DNA from: WHSW01 sp963705955
Lineage (GTDB): Bacteria; Actinomycetota; Thermoleophilia; Solirubrobacterales; 70-9
Direction: 5' to 3'
NCBI GenBank assembly: GCA_963705955.1
Contig: CAVPLH010000007.1
Location: 1-64,000 of the forward strand
Length of the DNA stretch: 64,000 nt
The position numbers and the translations under genes are program-made. Shown one piece after another: positions 1 through 10,069 of the stretch; within the stretch, counting starts at the first letter, position 1; each line of letters starts with the position of its first letter. Below the pieces are notes generated by a model. The model worked only from the letters and a program-made list of their open reading frames with translations, made no database searches and was not told the origin of the DNA.

Positions 1-1955
1 GCACTCACTTGGGTTTGGCGAGCCACCGGTCGAGGAGGTGGTTCGCGCGCAGCCACTTCGACCCGCCGTAGCCGCTCGGCATAGCCAGCAGACGGGCACG
101 TTGCGCTTCTTCGAGCAGCGCTACGCCACAGCGCTGCGCGAAGGCGAGCCGATTTCGTGCTCGCGCAGCGGCTGCGACGGCCTCGTCGTGCTGCGTTCTT
201 CGGCGAGCCTTCGACAGCGGTCGCCAGCAGCTACGGCAGATGGGCGCCCGCTGATCGTCGTCCGCTCGCCCTTCGGCGCGGAGGTCGGGCCGCCGCGCTC
301 GACGCCGCCGCCAGCCTTCGGACCTCGAGCTGCAAAGGAGCTCGAAAGCGATCCGGTCGCGCGCGCTGAGGTGCGCCACCGCGCGGCGCAGGCGCAGGCG
401 CTGCTGCCGAGCGACTGTAGCGCGCCTTCGACCCGGATCGCGAGGGCGTGAGGTGGTACGCGGACGGCGAGGCGGATCGACGCACGGCGAACCACCGAGC
501 TCTCGCCGCCTGCTCTCAGACCTCTGCGATCGCCGCTATCCCGAGAGCCCGCGATCCGAGCGAGATGCTGAACCGCGACGAGCTCACCTCACAGGCGGCG
601 AAGGCGCGTCGTGAGCTCTCGGCGCGATGTTCGACTCGCCCGAGCGCGACGGCTGGGCATCGAGGGCTTCGGCCCCGAGCGGGCGATCTACGAAGCGGTC
701 TTTGTCGCGACCGGGATCCATCGAGAGCGCGACGGCGCCTCGGCTTTGGTAAGCCGCACCGAAACAGCGGCCTCGCCGCCGCTTGGGCGGCGATCGAGCG
801 CTTCTTCGACCGTGCGACGGAGCGATCGCGCGGCCTCGATGGACTCTATGAGCGAGCTGCTTTCGCCGCCATTCGGGATGAAGGAGGGCCCGATTCCGCT
901 CTCTGATCCGGCCGCCTTGCAGGCGCGGTCCGAGGACGTGCTCGTCTACGAGGACGGGACCTTTCAGCCGCGACTCGGGCCCGAGCACATCGAGCGGCTG
1001 ATGAAGACCCCGGAGCGCTTCGCCGTCAAGCGCCTCGCGCTTGACGGCGCTCGCGCCGGGTGCTTTGACGGGGTACGGGAGCTTCTCTCGAGCCCGGACC
1101 TACCCGAGGCCCGAAACGCCGACTGCCCTCTCTGTCGTTCGGCCGCTGATCCTCTTCGCGCAAGGCCTTCCCGAGTACACGCGACAGACGAGCGGATCAG
1201 TGCGGAGGCGCAGGGCGGTCCGCGAGGCGCTGTTTGCGACCCGGGAGCCCGACGAGCTCTTGTTTTCGGCGCTTCCGCGTGCGGTCGGCTGCCCGCCGCT
1301 CGACGGTGAGAGATGAGAGCGACCTCACGGGACTTCACGGCGGCCCTTGCGGCTGCGCTACGCGAGCTCGAGGCGGCCTACCCGTCGCTTCTTGACCGCG
1401 TCGTCTCGGTCTTGCGGGAGTCGTTCGCAGCCAAGGGACCACCCGAGCGCTTCGCGAGGACCTGCGGGCGCGCTCTCGCCACCTGCTCGACGCCGTGATC
1501 GAGCCCCGGATGCGCGCCTTCCTGTTGATGGCCTGCGATGAGGAGCTCGAGGACCAGGAATGGGTTGAGGCCCTGGCGATGAACGTGCGAGGGACGCCGC
1601 CGCAAGGCTGGACCGACGCAGATCGTTGAGCGATTCGAGGCCGAAGCACGCGAGCGCGCGCAGTGGTTCCGTCGGCTCGAGCTGCTCCACTACGAGATGG
1701 CCGTTAAGCCCTCGCAAGGGCTTTGACGTCCGGCGCGTCACCCTGACCGCGCCAGACGGGACCGAGACGAGCGAGCTCGCATGGATCGACAAAGATGCCC
1801 TGCCCGCCCTTCGCTCGCTCGCCGACAGGCGCTCGAGCGCGCTTCGGGCGAGAGCTCGACCCCGGCTTCGCCGAGGCGCTGATCGCGGTCATGGCAGAAG
1901 CGTCGTTGAGGCCAAGTCATCCTCGATCGTGCCGCGAGGAGGTGAGGCGCATTGA
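1..1955 (+). CDS. C-terminal part of a large ATPase-like defence protein (SspC-like?), frameshifted and 5'-truncated
   Basis: The gene enters from outside the window and ends in a TGA that overlaps the TTG start of the sulfur-transfer gene. No single frame stays open; following frame changes from about 300 onward gives one continuous charged, helical protein with stretches such as RSEDVLVYEDGTFQPRLGP (about 928-985), GFGPERAIYEAVF and DGTETSELAWIDKD. No Walker A motif lies in the visible part. Sitting directly upstream of a PAPS-reductase-like gene with a 4-base overlap matches the sspC-sspD order of Ssp phosphorothioation systems, where SspC is an ATPase. The SspC assignment is inference from position and overall character; other large defence ATPases (BrxC/PglY-like) are possible. 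The first 300 bases are hard to read in any frame. Confidence 0.45.
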
Positions 1956-2787
1956 GTCAGCCGCCTGAGCGACGCGACCCGCCACGTTCTCGGGCTCTCC
2001 GGGGGCAAGGACAGCGCGGCCCTCGCGATCTACATGCGCGATCGCGTGCCGGAGATGGAGTACTTCTTCTGCGACACCGGGCGCGAGCTGCCGGAGACCT
2101 ACGAGTTCCTGCAGCGCCTCGAAGCTCGTCCTCGGCAAGAAGATCGCGCGCCTCAACTCCGACCGCGACTTCGACCACTGGCTGCACGTCTTCGGCGGGG
2201 CACTGCCGTCGCCGCAGATGCGCTGGTGCACGAAGAACCTCAAGATCAAGCCGTTCGAGGCCTGGATCGGCGATGACCCGGCGATCACCTACATCGGCGA
2301 TCCGCGCCGACGAGGATCGCGAGGGCTACATCTCGCATCAAGCCGAACCTCGACGCCCGTCTTCCCGTTCAAGGAGGACGGTCTCGTCAAGGACGACATC
2401 CTGCGGATCCTCGACGAGGCCGGCGTCGGGCTTGCCGTCGTACTACTCGTGGCGCACTCGCTCGGGGTGCTTCTTCTGCTTCTTCCAGCGAAAGTACGAG
2501 TGGGTGCGGCTCTCCGAGGAGCACCCGGATCTGTTTCGAGAAGGCCGTCGACTACGAGGAGAAGGTCAACTACGAGGACAAGGCGATGAAGGGCCGGCAG
2601 TTCACCTGGTCGCAGGGTGAGAGCCTGCTCGAGCTGCATCGAGCGCAAGGACGAGATCAAGGCCGAGCACGAGGCGGCGCTGACGCGAGAGCAGGCGCAG
2701 AAGCCGAACCGCCCGCTCTCCGAGGCGCTCGCCGAGGTCCTCGACGGCGAGGACGAGTCGAAGCCCTGCCTGATGTGCCACCTCTGA
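1952..2787 (+). CDS. PAPS-reductase-family DNA sulfur-transfer enzyme (SspD/DndC-like), frameshifted
   Basis: This is an ATP-pyrophosphatase/PAPS-reductase fold protein. The PP-loop reads LGLSGGKDSAAL with SGGKDS at 1998-2015, followed by YFFCDTGRELPETYEFL. Later come SGCFFCFFQRKYEWV and a C-terminal CLMCHL, giving cysteine pairs suited to an Fe-S cluster or zinc. In Dnd and Ssp systems this enzyme activates the DNA backbone and helps insert sulfur. Corrected length is about 275 residues, closer to SspD than to the longer DndC. An AGGAGGTG ribosome site at about 1938-1945 precedes the TTG start, which overlaps the upstream stop. The frame changes near 2122, 2299, 2339, 2360, 2432, 2536 and 2637, each explained by one extra base. 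No cysteine desulfurase (SspA/DndA) is visible in the window. Confidence 0.75.
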
Positions 2788-3007
2788 CTGCCTGAGCCGC
2801 CCCAAAGCGCGGCCTCAGAGTCCTGCACCCGATAATGTTTCGCCGGGTCGACCGGCTGAGACGAATGGACGTGTCAACGGATAGCACTCGGTGGTAGGAA
2901 GCAAGCAACAGCTTGCCGTGCGTGCGCGCACGTGTGAATGCCGAGCGCCGAGCGCTTCGGGGGGCGTTGCATGTTGCCCGCGGGGCCAAGCGCTCACCCC
3001 CGGCGTA

Positions 3008-3891
3008 ATGAGCGGGTCGATTGGCGAGGATGCGGCCGTTGGCCTCCGCGACTCGCTGTCAGCGAGCGCCCGCGAGGCACTCGATCATGCGCTGCGACGG
3101 GCTGAGGAGCGGATCGAACCACTCCACACTCAGGCGGCCGAAGCTCTCAGGGAGAGCGGCTCTCCACGACGGAACGCTCCGCGCTCGAGGCTGCCGTCGC
3201 TGAAGCCGCCCAAACCCTTCCGATCGTGCGTGCGATTGCCTCACAGACGCGGCCTCAAGCCCAAGTGGCTGAGCCGATCTCGTCCCTCGGCGCTTCGCTG
3301 TCTGGCGCCGACAGACTGCCCCCCGGCCACGTGCTTTCGGCGGTTGCGTTAAGCCGCAGACACCAATGGGGACGCTCGACGGTTGATTGGACGGATCAGC
3401 TCGGCGCTCCTGCCACTCATCAGTTTTGCGCCCGTTTCGGATTTCCGCTCGAGCGCCCTAGTCGCCTGCCGGAGCCAAGGTGGCTACCAGCCGCATCCCT
3501 CCGTACTGCAGACCCGGCGGCTCGCAGAGGCGCTGCGGGAGGAGCCCGACCTGCCGCTCCCTCCGGTCATCTTGAGCGGCCGCTCGAAGTGGATCTGGAG
3601 GGAGAATTCATCCCTAGAAGGCGTCGCCGTCGGTGAGCTTCTCGTTTACGACTCAGCGGCGATTGTCGACGGTCGAGTGCGCGTTGGCGCCTTAGCGGTT
3701 GCCGCCTCTGAGTATGGGGTCGAGACCGAGATTGAGTTTGTTCTGATTCCAGCACTTAGCTTGCCGCGTGAAAAACAGCTCTTCGAGCAGACGCAGTCGC
3801 TTGTTGCTGCGGAGGACGTCGCGCAGCCGAGACGTCCCGCGCAAGCGATCCCGGAGCGGATGGTCGTAACCACAGCGTGGTCCGAGGTTGA
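3008..3891 (+). CDS. DGQHR-like protein with degenerate motif, frameshifted
   Basis: An ATG at 3008 opens a helical N-terminus (DSLSASAREALDHALRRAEE) after a 220-base gap. After several frame changes a DGQHR-type core appears: GGYQPHPSVLQTRRLAEAL, PLPPVILSGR, then YDSAAIVDGRVRVGAL at about 3647-3695 and FVLIPALSLPREKQLFE. In DndB/DGQHR proteins the matching stretch is VDGQHRxxAL; here the two central residues read RV instead of QH. That is a substitution, not an indel, so either the site is altered or it is a base error. The likely stop is at 3889-3891. The neighbours and the motif context suggest a phosphorothioation-associated regulator related to DndB. Limits and start are uncertain. Confidence 0.45.
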
Positions 3892-3892
3892 G

Positions 3893-4124
3893 GTGTTTAT
3901 CCGAGCCCTACGTTGTTTTCAATCGACAGGGCTACTCAGCTCTCCTCAACGTGCGTGATCTTGAGACAGGGTCGCAGCCGCGGCCTCTACGCCGGTGCGA
4001 AATCGCTCTCCGAGGGGCTCAAGGAAGTGCGGCCTAGCGAAGGAACTCTCGTCGGGCTGCGGCTCCGCATTCGTAAGGACGGGCCAGACCAAGTGGGCGA
4101 AGGTACGAGGTCGAGCCCGCGTAG
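3893..4124 (+). CDS. small protein of unknown function in the island, frameshifted
   Basis: A GTG at 3893 lies directly behind the preceding stop. The corrected frame reads VFIRAYVVFNRQGYSALL, then NVRDLETGSQ, LYAGAKSLSE, and VGLRLRIRKDG, ending RYEVEPA with TAG at 4122-4124. The product would be about 75 residues, beta-rich in appearance, with no recognised domain. Tight spacing on both sides places it in the plus-strand island operon between the degenerate DGQHR gene and the GIY-YIG-like gene. It could instead be the C-terminal domain of the gene before it if the stop at 3889 is an error. Confidence 0.35.
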
Positions 4125-4139
4125 GGCACGGACGAGCCG

Positions 4140-4570
4140 ATGCGCTACGGATGGTCGCTCGACCGGCAAACTTGGCAGCAGGCCCAATCGCGTCTGGCTA
4201 GGCGCAAATCGAATTGCAGGATCACCTTTGCGTCACTTCATCAGGTGATGGTGCCCGAGGCAGTCGGGTGTCTACGTGATCTGCACTCCCGGTGTCCACA
4301 CGACCTCCGGCGTCTTTTCCCACCTCTACAACGTGGTCTATGCGGGTCAAGCCACGAATCTTCGTAGGCGGTTCCTCAGCCCACAACCGGCAACCCGGAC
4401 CCGAGCTGCGCCGAGCGATGAACTGCTTTCGAGCCCTGGAGTTCTGGTGCTCGGTCGCCGACCGCGGCTCGATCGACGCGCTCAAGGCGCTCTTGATTGA
4501 CTGTCTGGGCCCGCCCGTCAATCGCCAAGGCGGCATCGTGGCACGCTTCGGAGAGCCCACAAGAATCTAG
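4140..4570 (+). CDS. GIY-YIG-like domain protein, frameshifted
   Basis: An ATG at 4140 starts MRYGWSLDRQTWQQAQSRLA. After one frame change near 4268 the protein reads VGVYVICTPGV, which fits the GIY strand. It then reads LYNVVYAGQATNLRRRFLSH (about 4321-4380), which fits the YIG strand and the conserved arginine helix. The end, LIDCLGPPVNRQGG, matches the usual C-terminal LxPxxN segment of GIY-YIG nucleases. The second frame change is near 4380. Corrected length is about 143 residues, a single-domain size. The usual catalytic glutamate is not obvious to me, so activity is uncertain. GIY-YIG domains cut DNA in repair, homing and restriction; a nuclease or DNA-binding role in the island is inference. 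Confidence 0.5.
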
Positions 4571-4596
4571 TCGGTCCCAACCAGAGGAGTACCTGA

Positions 4597-6000
4597 ATGA
4601 ATCTCTATCCCGCCATGCGCGCTCACATGGGACGGTGGCATTACTACATGGTCAAGATGAACATGCGCGAGCTCGCTGAGAGCGTGAAGTTTGCCACGAC
4701 ATCTACGAGGACAAGACGCTCGACCAGGCGATCCAGCGGGTCCTCAATACCGGGCGCGTAAAGGACCAGATCGTCACCTACCTGGCTCGCCAGCAGGATC
4801 GCTTCTTCGCATCAATCGTCATCGCCGCGATCGAGGGTAACCCGCAGTGGCTTCCGGTATTCATCACGAAGACGACCGCTTCGAGCTGTTTGCGAACGAC
4901 GCCCGCATGAACAACACGTTCGGCGTTCTGGGCTTCGATGGCACTCAGAAGTACTACGCGCTCGACGGCCAGCACCGTCTCGCTGCGATCAAGTCGCTGA
5001 TCGATCCGGATGACCCGGCGTCGGACTCGCCCCGGAAGGGTTCAAGGATGAAGAGATCTCCGTCCTGGTCGTCGTGCCGACGAGGCGGATGAGCAGGAGG
5101 AGTTTCTGCAGCGCTATCGCCGGCTGTTCGGAAACCTGAACCGTTACGCGAAGCCGATGGACAAGGCGACGAACATCATCATGGATGAGGACGACGCTTT
5201 TGCGATCATCACGCGCCGCTTCATCTCTGAGCATGAGTTCTTTCCAGGTCAGCGGGCGGCAGCGCGACTCATTCCGCATTAAGACCGTCAAGGGCAAGAA
5301 CCTGAAGCGCTCTGACACGTTCTTTACGAGTATTGAGTCGCTCTATGAGGTGAATGTCGAGTCCTCGATCACGACAACGGCAAACGGCCGGGTGTGCACG
5401 AGAAGGCGATATGGGCGGAACATGAAGGAGTTTAAGCAATTCCGACCAAGGGACGCGATGCTCGATGCCCTTTACGGAGCTGTCGAAGTACTGGGATGGG
5501 ATCATGGAGGAGATCCCGGAACTCGCGAATGACCCAACGATGATGCGCAACCACTCGGTCGATCCCGATCCAGATCACGTCCGGACGATGAATCGACCGA
5601 TCACCTGCTGTTTTGGCCGATTGGGCAGCACATGCTCGCGGGCATCGTCCGCGATCTGCGACACGACCACCGGCTGCCAGATCCGGCGAACCCGACGCCT
5701 GAGGGGGTAGCGTCTGCGCTGAGGGGTCTGTCTGATCTCCAATGGGAGCTTCATCGTCCTCCGTGGCGATACTTCATGCTCACGAGCGATCTCGATGGCT
5801 CCTGGCGTATGCGACAGGAGGAGCGCCCGCAGGCCACAGCGATCGGGCAACGGATCCAGGAATATCTGCTCGGCATCTACGAGCTCGAGGAGGATGGGGT
5901 CGAGGAGCTTCGCAAGGACTGGGGCTCGAGGCTGATTCCGGCGCAATCCGAGCAGGAGCGGACTGAGATGTGGGAGGGACTGGTGGCTCAGCGGAGCTAG
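4597..6000 (+). CDS. DndB-like DGQHR domain protein, frameshifted
   Basis: The ATG at 4597 follows an AGAGGAG ribosome site. The N-terminus MNLYPAMRAHMGRWHYYMV, the stretch RFFASIVIAAIEGNPQW and the intact signature YYALDGQHRLAAIKSL (DGQHR at 4964-4978) identify the DndB/DGQHR family. DndB is a transcriptional repressor and accessory factor of phosphorothioation systems. Further recognisable parts are ITRRFISEHEFF, SFRIKTVKGKNLKRSDTFF and a C-terminal EDGVEELRKDWGSRLIP ending at 6000. Frame changes occur near 4693, 4858, 5030, 5078 and 5245; several look like one base lost from a C run. The roughly 465-residue length is larger than a bare DGQHR core. It is the better preserved of the two DGQHR-like genes here. 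Confidence 0.72.
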
Positions 6001-6318
6001 TCGGGGACGTGGACGCTCGGTTCCTTGACTCGCGCAGCGTTCACGGCCAGCTCAGTGGCCGACCTGTTTGAGCGACTTCAAGTCGGATACCGGAAGCGAG
6101 GCAGCTTCGCTTCAGATCACGAAGTCGGAGCCTGCTGATCGCGACGAGGGGCCGGACGGCTCGTCGGTGGTCGACGCAGCGAGGTGGCTAGCGGACCTCG
6201 ATGACCGAGTGCGATTGACGTCATAGCGGGGACGACCGTCGAGCGTGCGCTCAGTGGATGAGACCCAGCACCTCTACCGATCCCACTCCCAGGGTCAAGA
6301 GCAGAGGACTATCGGCGA
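6001..6318 (+). other. gene-free stretch with broken coding-like fragments
   Basis: No intact gene is present. Short plus-strand pieces look protein-like, for example SSVADLFERLQVGYRKRGSF near 6050-6110 and VVDAARWLADLDDRV near 6168-6212, but each ends in a stop or needs a frame change. These may be the N-terminal part of the SNF2 helicase that follows, broken by sequence errors, or the remains of another small gene. I see no promoter, repeat or RNA structure that I can support. Confidence 0.4.
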
Positions 6319-7691
6319 ATGCGCCAAGGCTCGGCGATCCTCATTCGCCCGCGACTCCTGCGGCAAGCCAACATAGCCGAGCTGTTTGGCTACCAAAGAG
6401 AGGGCGTCGAGTGGTTGAGCGAACAACGGAGCGCCATCCTCGCCGACGACATGGGCCTCGGCAAGACGGTTCAGGCGATCGCAGCGGTGCGGCAACTTGT
6501 CAATGAAGGCACCGCGCGCTGGGCGCTGGTCATCTGCCCTCGGTCGCTCATGGCGACCTGGGAGAGCGAAATCGTGCGGTGGGCGCCCGAGCTGACTCGG
6601 ATTAGGCTTACGCCGAGCGCCGGCGTGCGTGAGGCCGCCTGGCGCATGATGCTCGGACGCGTCCATATCGTCCTCACCAACTACGAGCACCTTCGGGCGC
6701 CTCCCAAGAGCCTGCTCGAGCGCGAGGTCCCGATCATCATTGCCGACGAGGCACATCGGATACGAAACGTCGGTGCGCAATCAACCGCGGGTATTCGCCG
6801 ATTGCGCTTCCATCGCTTTTGGGCTCTGCCAGGCACACCGATCGAACGGGATGCGGTCGATATGGCGACGTTGCTGTCCTTGATTGAACCGCAGCGGTTC
6901 GCTCCAGACGACGCGAGACTTCCGGCCTCTGTGCTTCGCGGGCGAGCAAAGCCGCTGATGTTGAGGCGAAGAAAGGAGGAGGTGTTAGCGGAGCTACCCG
7001 AGGTGCTAGAACGGAACGAAATCCTCGAACTCCTCGGTGAACAGCAGCGGACCTACGATCGAGTGCTCAAGGGGGTCAGGCCGGGCGCGAGCTCCGATCA
7101 CACGCTCGCGGTTCTCACCGAGCTGCGACAGATCTGCGACGTTGACCCCGAGTCCGGGGGCGAGCTCAAAGGTAGACCGAATCGCCGAAATTCTCGAGGA
7201 GGTAGCTCGGCTCGGGGAGAAGGCGGTTGTGTTTTCAACTACGATTGCGCCCCTCGAGATTCTCCATGAGCGGCTAACCGCGATGCGAATTGCGAGCCGA
7301 TTGCTCACCGGTGGTCTCGAAATCAAAGAGCGCGAGGAGGTTGTCTCGAGCTTTCAGTCGAATCCCGAGACCAGAGTGCTATTGGCAACCACTTGGGTCG
7401 CCGGCGAGGGCCTGACCCTCACAGCCGCGAACCACGTCATCTTCCTCAATGAGTGGTGGAATCCGTCGACCAACGCTCAAGCGCGTGATCGGATCGTGCG
7501 GATCGGTCAGAAGCGTGGCGTTCAGGTCTACCGGTTTCGCTGCCAAGGGACGATCGAAGAGGCGCTCGGCCGAGTGCTTGCTCGCAAGCAGGACTTGTTC
7601 GAGGGCCTTGTGGACCGCTGGGCTGAGACCGCGGGCGCCGAGCGCCTCGCTCCTCAAAGAGGTGGTGGCGGAGCTGCGCTCTCGGCAATGA
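6319..7691 (+). CDS. SNF2-family DEAD/DEAH helicase, one frameshift
   Basis: This is a Swi2/Snf2-type ATP-dependent DNA translocase. Motif I reads ILADDMGLGKTVQAI (residues about 38-52), motif II IIIADEAHRIRN, motif III ALPGTPIERD, motif IV/V GEGLTLTAANHVIFLNEWW and motif VI QARDRIVRIGQKRGVQVYRF. One frame change near 7170 joins the two RecA-like lobes; a second near 7645 gives the end LLKEVVAELRSRQ with TGA at 7689-7691. The ATG at 6319 may be internal, because the preceding 300 bases look coding in pieces. The 850 bases of clean frame contrast with the heavily broken genes upstream. SNF2 helicases are common partners in phosphorothioation, DISARM and similar islands; remodelling or restriction is inferred. 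The 3' end meets the minus-strand gene that follows. Confidence 0.85.
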
Positions 7692-8512
7692 TCGTCCCTA
7701 AACGCAGCTTCCGTGGGGGCAGCTGACCCCGCTTCAGCGCGTATTTGACCACGGGGGTGGGAAAGCCGGTGATCTGCGGGAGTTGGCCAATGAATCGCTC
7801 CGCAACGGGATCGACATTCGGATCGAGAACCCACGGTCGGTTGCCGGGGAACCGCGCCTTGTAGTGACTCCCTCCAGATGGCTTCTCGATGGCTTCGCAG
7901 CCGATCACCGAGAGATTGCGGTACGCCTCGAACGAACGAGATCTTCTGATCCGCAACATCTGTCGGCACCGTCCATTCGAAGGCGTCGGCGAGCTCGTCG
8001 AGGTCGTTCGGACCAACGAGGGGAAAGACCGGGTCGGCGCCTTCTGCGTGTACTCGGGCTGATCGACACCCGAGAAGCGGCCGGCGCACGCAACAGCCAT
8101 GAAGAAATTACCCTGGCTCTTGCGGGCTGTCTCGGTGAGCGGCGAGGAGGCGCCAACTTCGTCGCCCCAGTAGTCGACGAGTCCACCGTCCGAGCAGTCG
8201 TCGGGATGCGGATGGCGAGGTGCGTCGGCGGCGTCGACCGTGATGTGGACCAACGCCTCAAGTCCGGACAGAAAGAGAAGATTGCAAAAGCGATATATCT
8301 CGAGGAGCAGCGGGTACTCGGCAGCCCCCTCATCCCACTCAAATAGCTCGAAGAAAGTCGCGAAGGGCACCTGTAATCGCGAGATAGGCTCGGTCGTCAT
8401 CGACTGTTTCGTGAAGCTGTCCGAGCGCCACTGCTGCTTTCCGCAGCTCCGCCCGGGTCCTTGGAAAGCTGTGGTCGAGGATGAGCGGTGAAGGGCAAAG
8501 CAACGGGGGCAC
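7654..8512 (-). CDS. unknown protein encoded behind the AAA/DUF3696 ATPase, frameshifted
   Basis: A GTG at 8512, four bases past the stop of the ATPase gene, opens PLILDHSFPRTRAELRKAA. A frame change near 8360 leads to FELFEWDEGAAEYPLLLEIY, LLFLSGLEALVHITVDA, KSQGNFFMAVACAGRFSGV and DLDELADAFEWTVP. The end SVIGCEAIEKPSG and FPTPVVKYALKRG is followed by a stop near 7654, overlapping the helicase 3' end. I recognise no family. The hydrophobic stretch LYRFCNLLFLSGLEALVHI-like around residue 75 could be a core helix. Its tight coupling to the ATPase suggests that the two work together, the ATPase as sensor or motor and this protein as partner or effector. That role is inference. Confidence 0.5.
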
Positions 8513-8516
8513 GGAG

Positions 8517-10069
8517 CTACTCCGTCCTTGTGTTCCGCTGCGCACGCATCAGACGCGCGGAGAGGCCAAGGGCCTCTCCAAAAAAAGCAGGTGGCCAGTC
8601 AGCCATGGTTCCGTCGGTGCCCATCGAGAGCTGGTGCAGTCTTGGAGGGGTTGTTGAAGCGTCGATGTAGACGATGGAGGTCCACCCCGGCAATCTCACC
8701 TGTTTCGTCCTCTGCTGCGGCTACACGAAGTGCATTGACTATGTGCTCGCTGTGAGTTTCGAGAATCACCTGTCGATCCGAGCGAGCGAGGGAAACAAAA
8801 AACTCGGCCATTCGCACCTGAAGTGCAGGGTGGAGGTGAAGTTCGGGTTGCTCGATGATGAGCGTATCGCCTGGTCGCGCAAGCAGACCTCGAATCAGGA
8901 TCGGCAGCAGCTGCGAATAGCCAAAGCCGGAATCGGCGATCGGGTGGACACCCTCTCCGGTGGCTGCACGTAGGCCAAGCTCAACAAGAACGCCGCGCGT
9001 GGATTCGATCGCGAACTCCCCGACGGCGTTCGATGTTGCGTCCGTTTCGCCCGTGCGCATGTAGTAGAGCCACTCCGATAGAGCGTCCGCAAGCGATACG
9101 TCACGCAGGTCAGCGGCGCCGGGCATCGCTGTCGGGATCAACTCGGTGGCGCGATCTCTCAAAACATAGGGGACGAAATCGCCTGACGGATCGAACACGG
9201 GCGTTGTGTCGCCCTCGGCGACGTAAAAGCGCGACGCGGGTGTTCGAGTGGGCCAAGGTAATGAATCCTCGAGAGCCCGACGCAGATCGCCCAGCGGTGC
9301 GCTGATGTCAGCCGGGAGGGGAAGGCGCTGTTCGAGATCCTCGCCCTCTCTCCGAGGCCCCAACAGTGGCTGGTGATCGACTCGGGCAGGAGACCCCGAA
9401 GATGGACACGAACGGGCACATCGGAACTAGGCTGCTCCTCGTGGACATCCATCACGACGTCGTAGGCCCCATAACCACTGAACTCGGCCTCGGAGTATTT
9501 CCTGGGCAGGAGCATTCGGTAAGGGGAGTTCGCCGGATCGTCGCCCGTACGCTCGATTCGCCATGGAAGACGGCTGCTCCCTCGGCGAGAAGTGAAAACC
9601 GGGCAGAGCTCAAGGCGTGGTCTCTGACGGAATCGCCGTCGTCGCCGGGCGTTCCTTGAAAGGCAAACAGCGCCTTAGCTCGTACGGCTTGTGATCCCCT
9701 CCACGCCGACGACGCGTGGGGTCGATCGTCTCTTCGCTTTCGTCCAGCGCCCGAAGCCACGAAAGTGTGTCAGCGCTCATCGTCCCGGGCACCGTTAGAC
9801 CGAGTGCAAGGAGATCGTCGACTTCATTTCTCGACACGACCGCCCTATAGCTACCGAGGTCGACTGGGGACCGACAAATCTCAGGCGACCGTTCGAGAGC
9901 TCTGTCTCTCCAGCCGTGGACTGACTCTGGCGGAGCAGCAACGGAATCTTCAGAAAGGTCGACTTTCCGGCACTGTTCGTTCCACAGAATGCGCAAAGGC
10001 GAGGCAGGTCAAACTCCACGGAACATCCGTAAATACGCGAACGTTCTGCACTGTGATCGCGTTGATCAC
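8517..10069 (-). CDS. AAA-family ATPase with DUF3696-type C-terminus, frameshifted
   Basis: The GTG start at 10069 overlaps the upstream stop (GTGA). The N-terminus carries the ABC/AAA-type Walker A LCAFCGTNSAGKSTFLKI (about 9940-9995). The C-terminal half is clean: FGYSQLLPILIRGLLARPG, then Walker B LIIEQPELHLHPALQVRM and the switch region QVILETHSEHIVNALRVAA, all typical of the DUF3696/AAA_15 group of SMC-like ATPases. The end SMGTDGTMADWPPAFFGEAL matches the DUF3696 tail. About 515 residues after correction; the frame changes several times in 9150-9970. Relatives pair with nucleases or unknown effectors in defence modules. Here the neighbours are a TerB-like gene upstream and an unknown gene downstream. 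Confidence 0.78.

Noticed and set aside
5..379. Minus-strand open frame with a plausible C-terminus
   Set aside because: The plus strand carries the coding signal from about 300 onward and runs into the large ATPase-like gene; the minus frame is an antisense shadow in GC-rich DNA.
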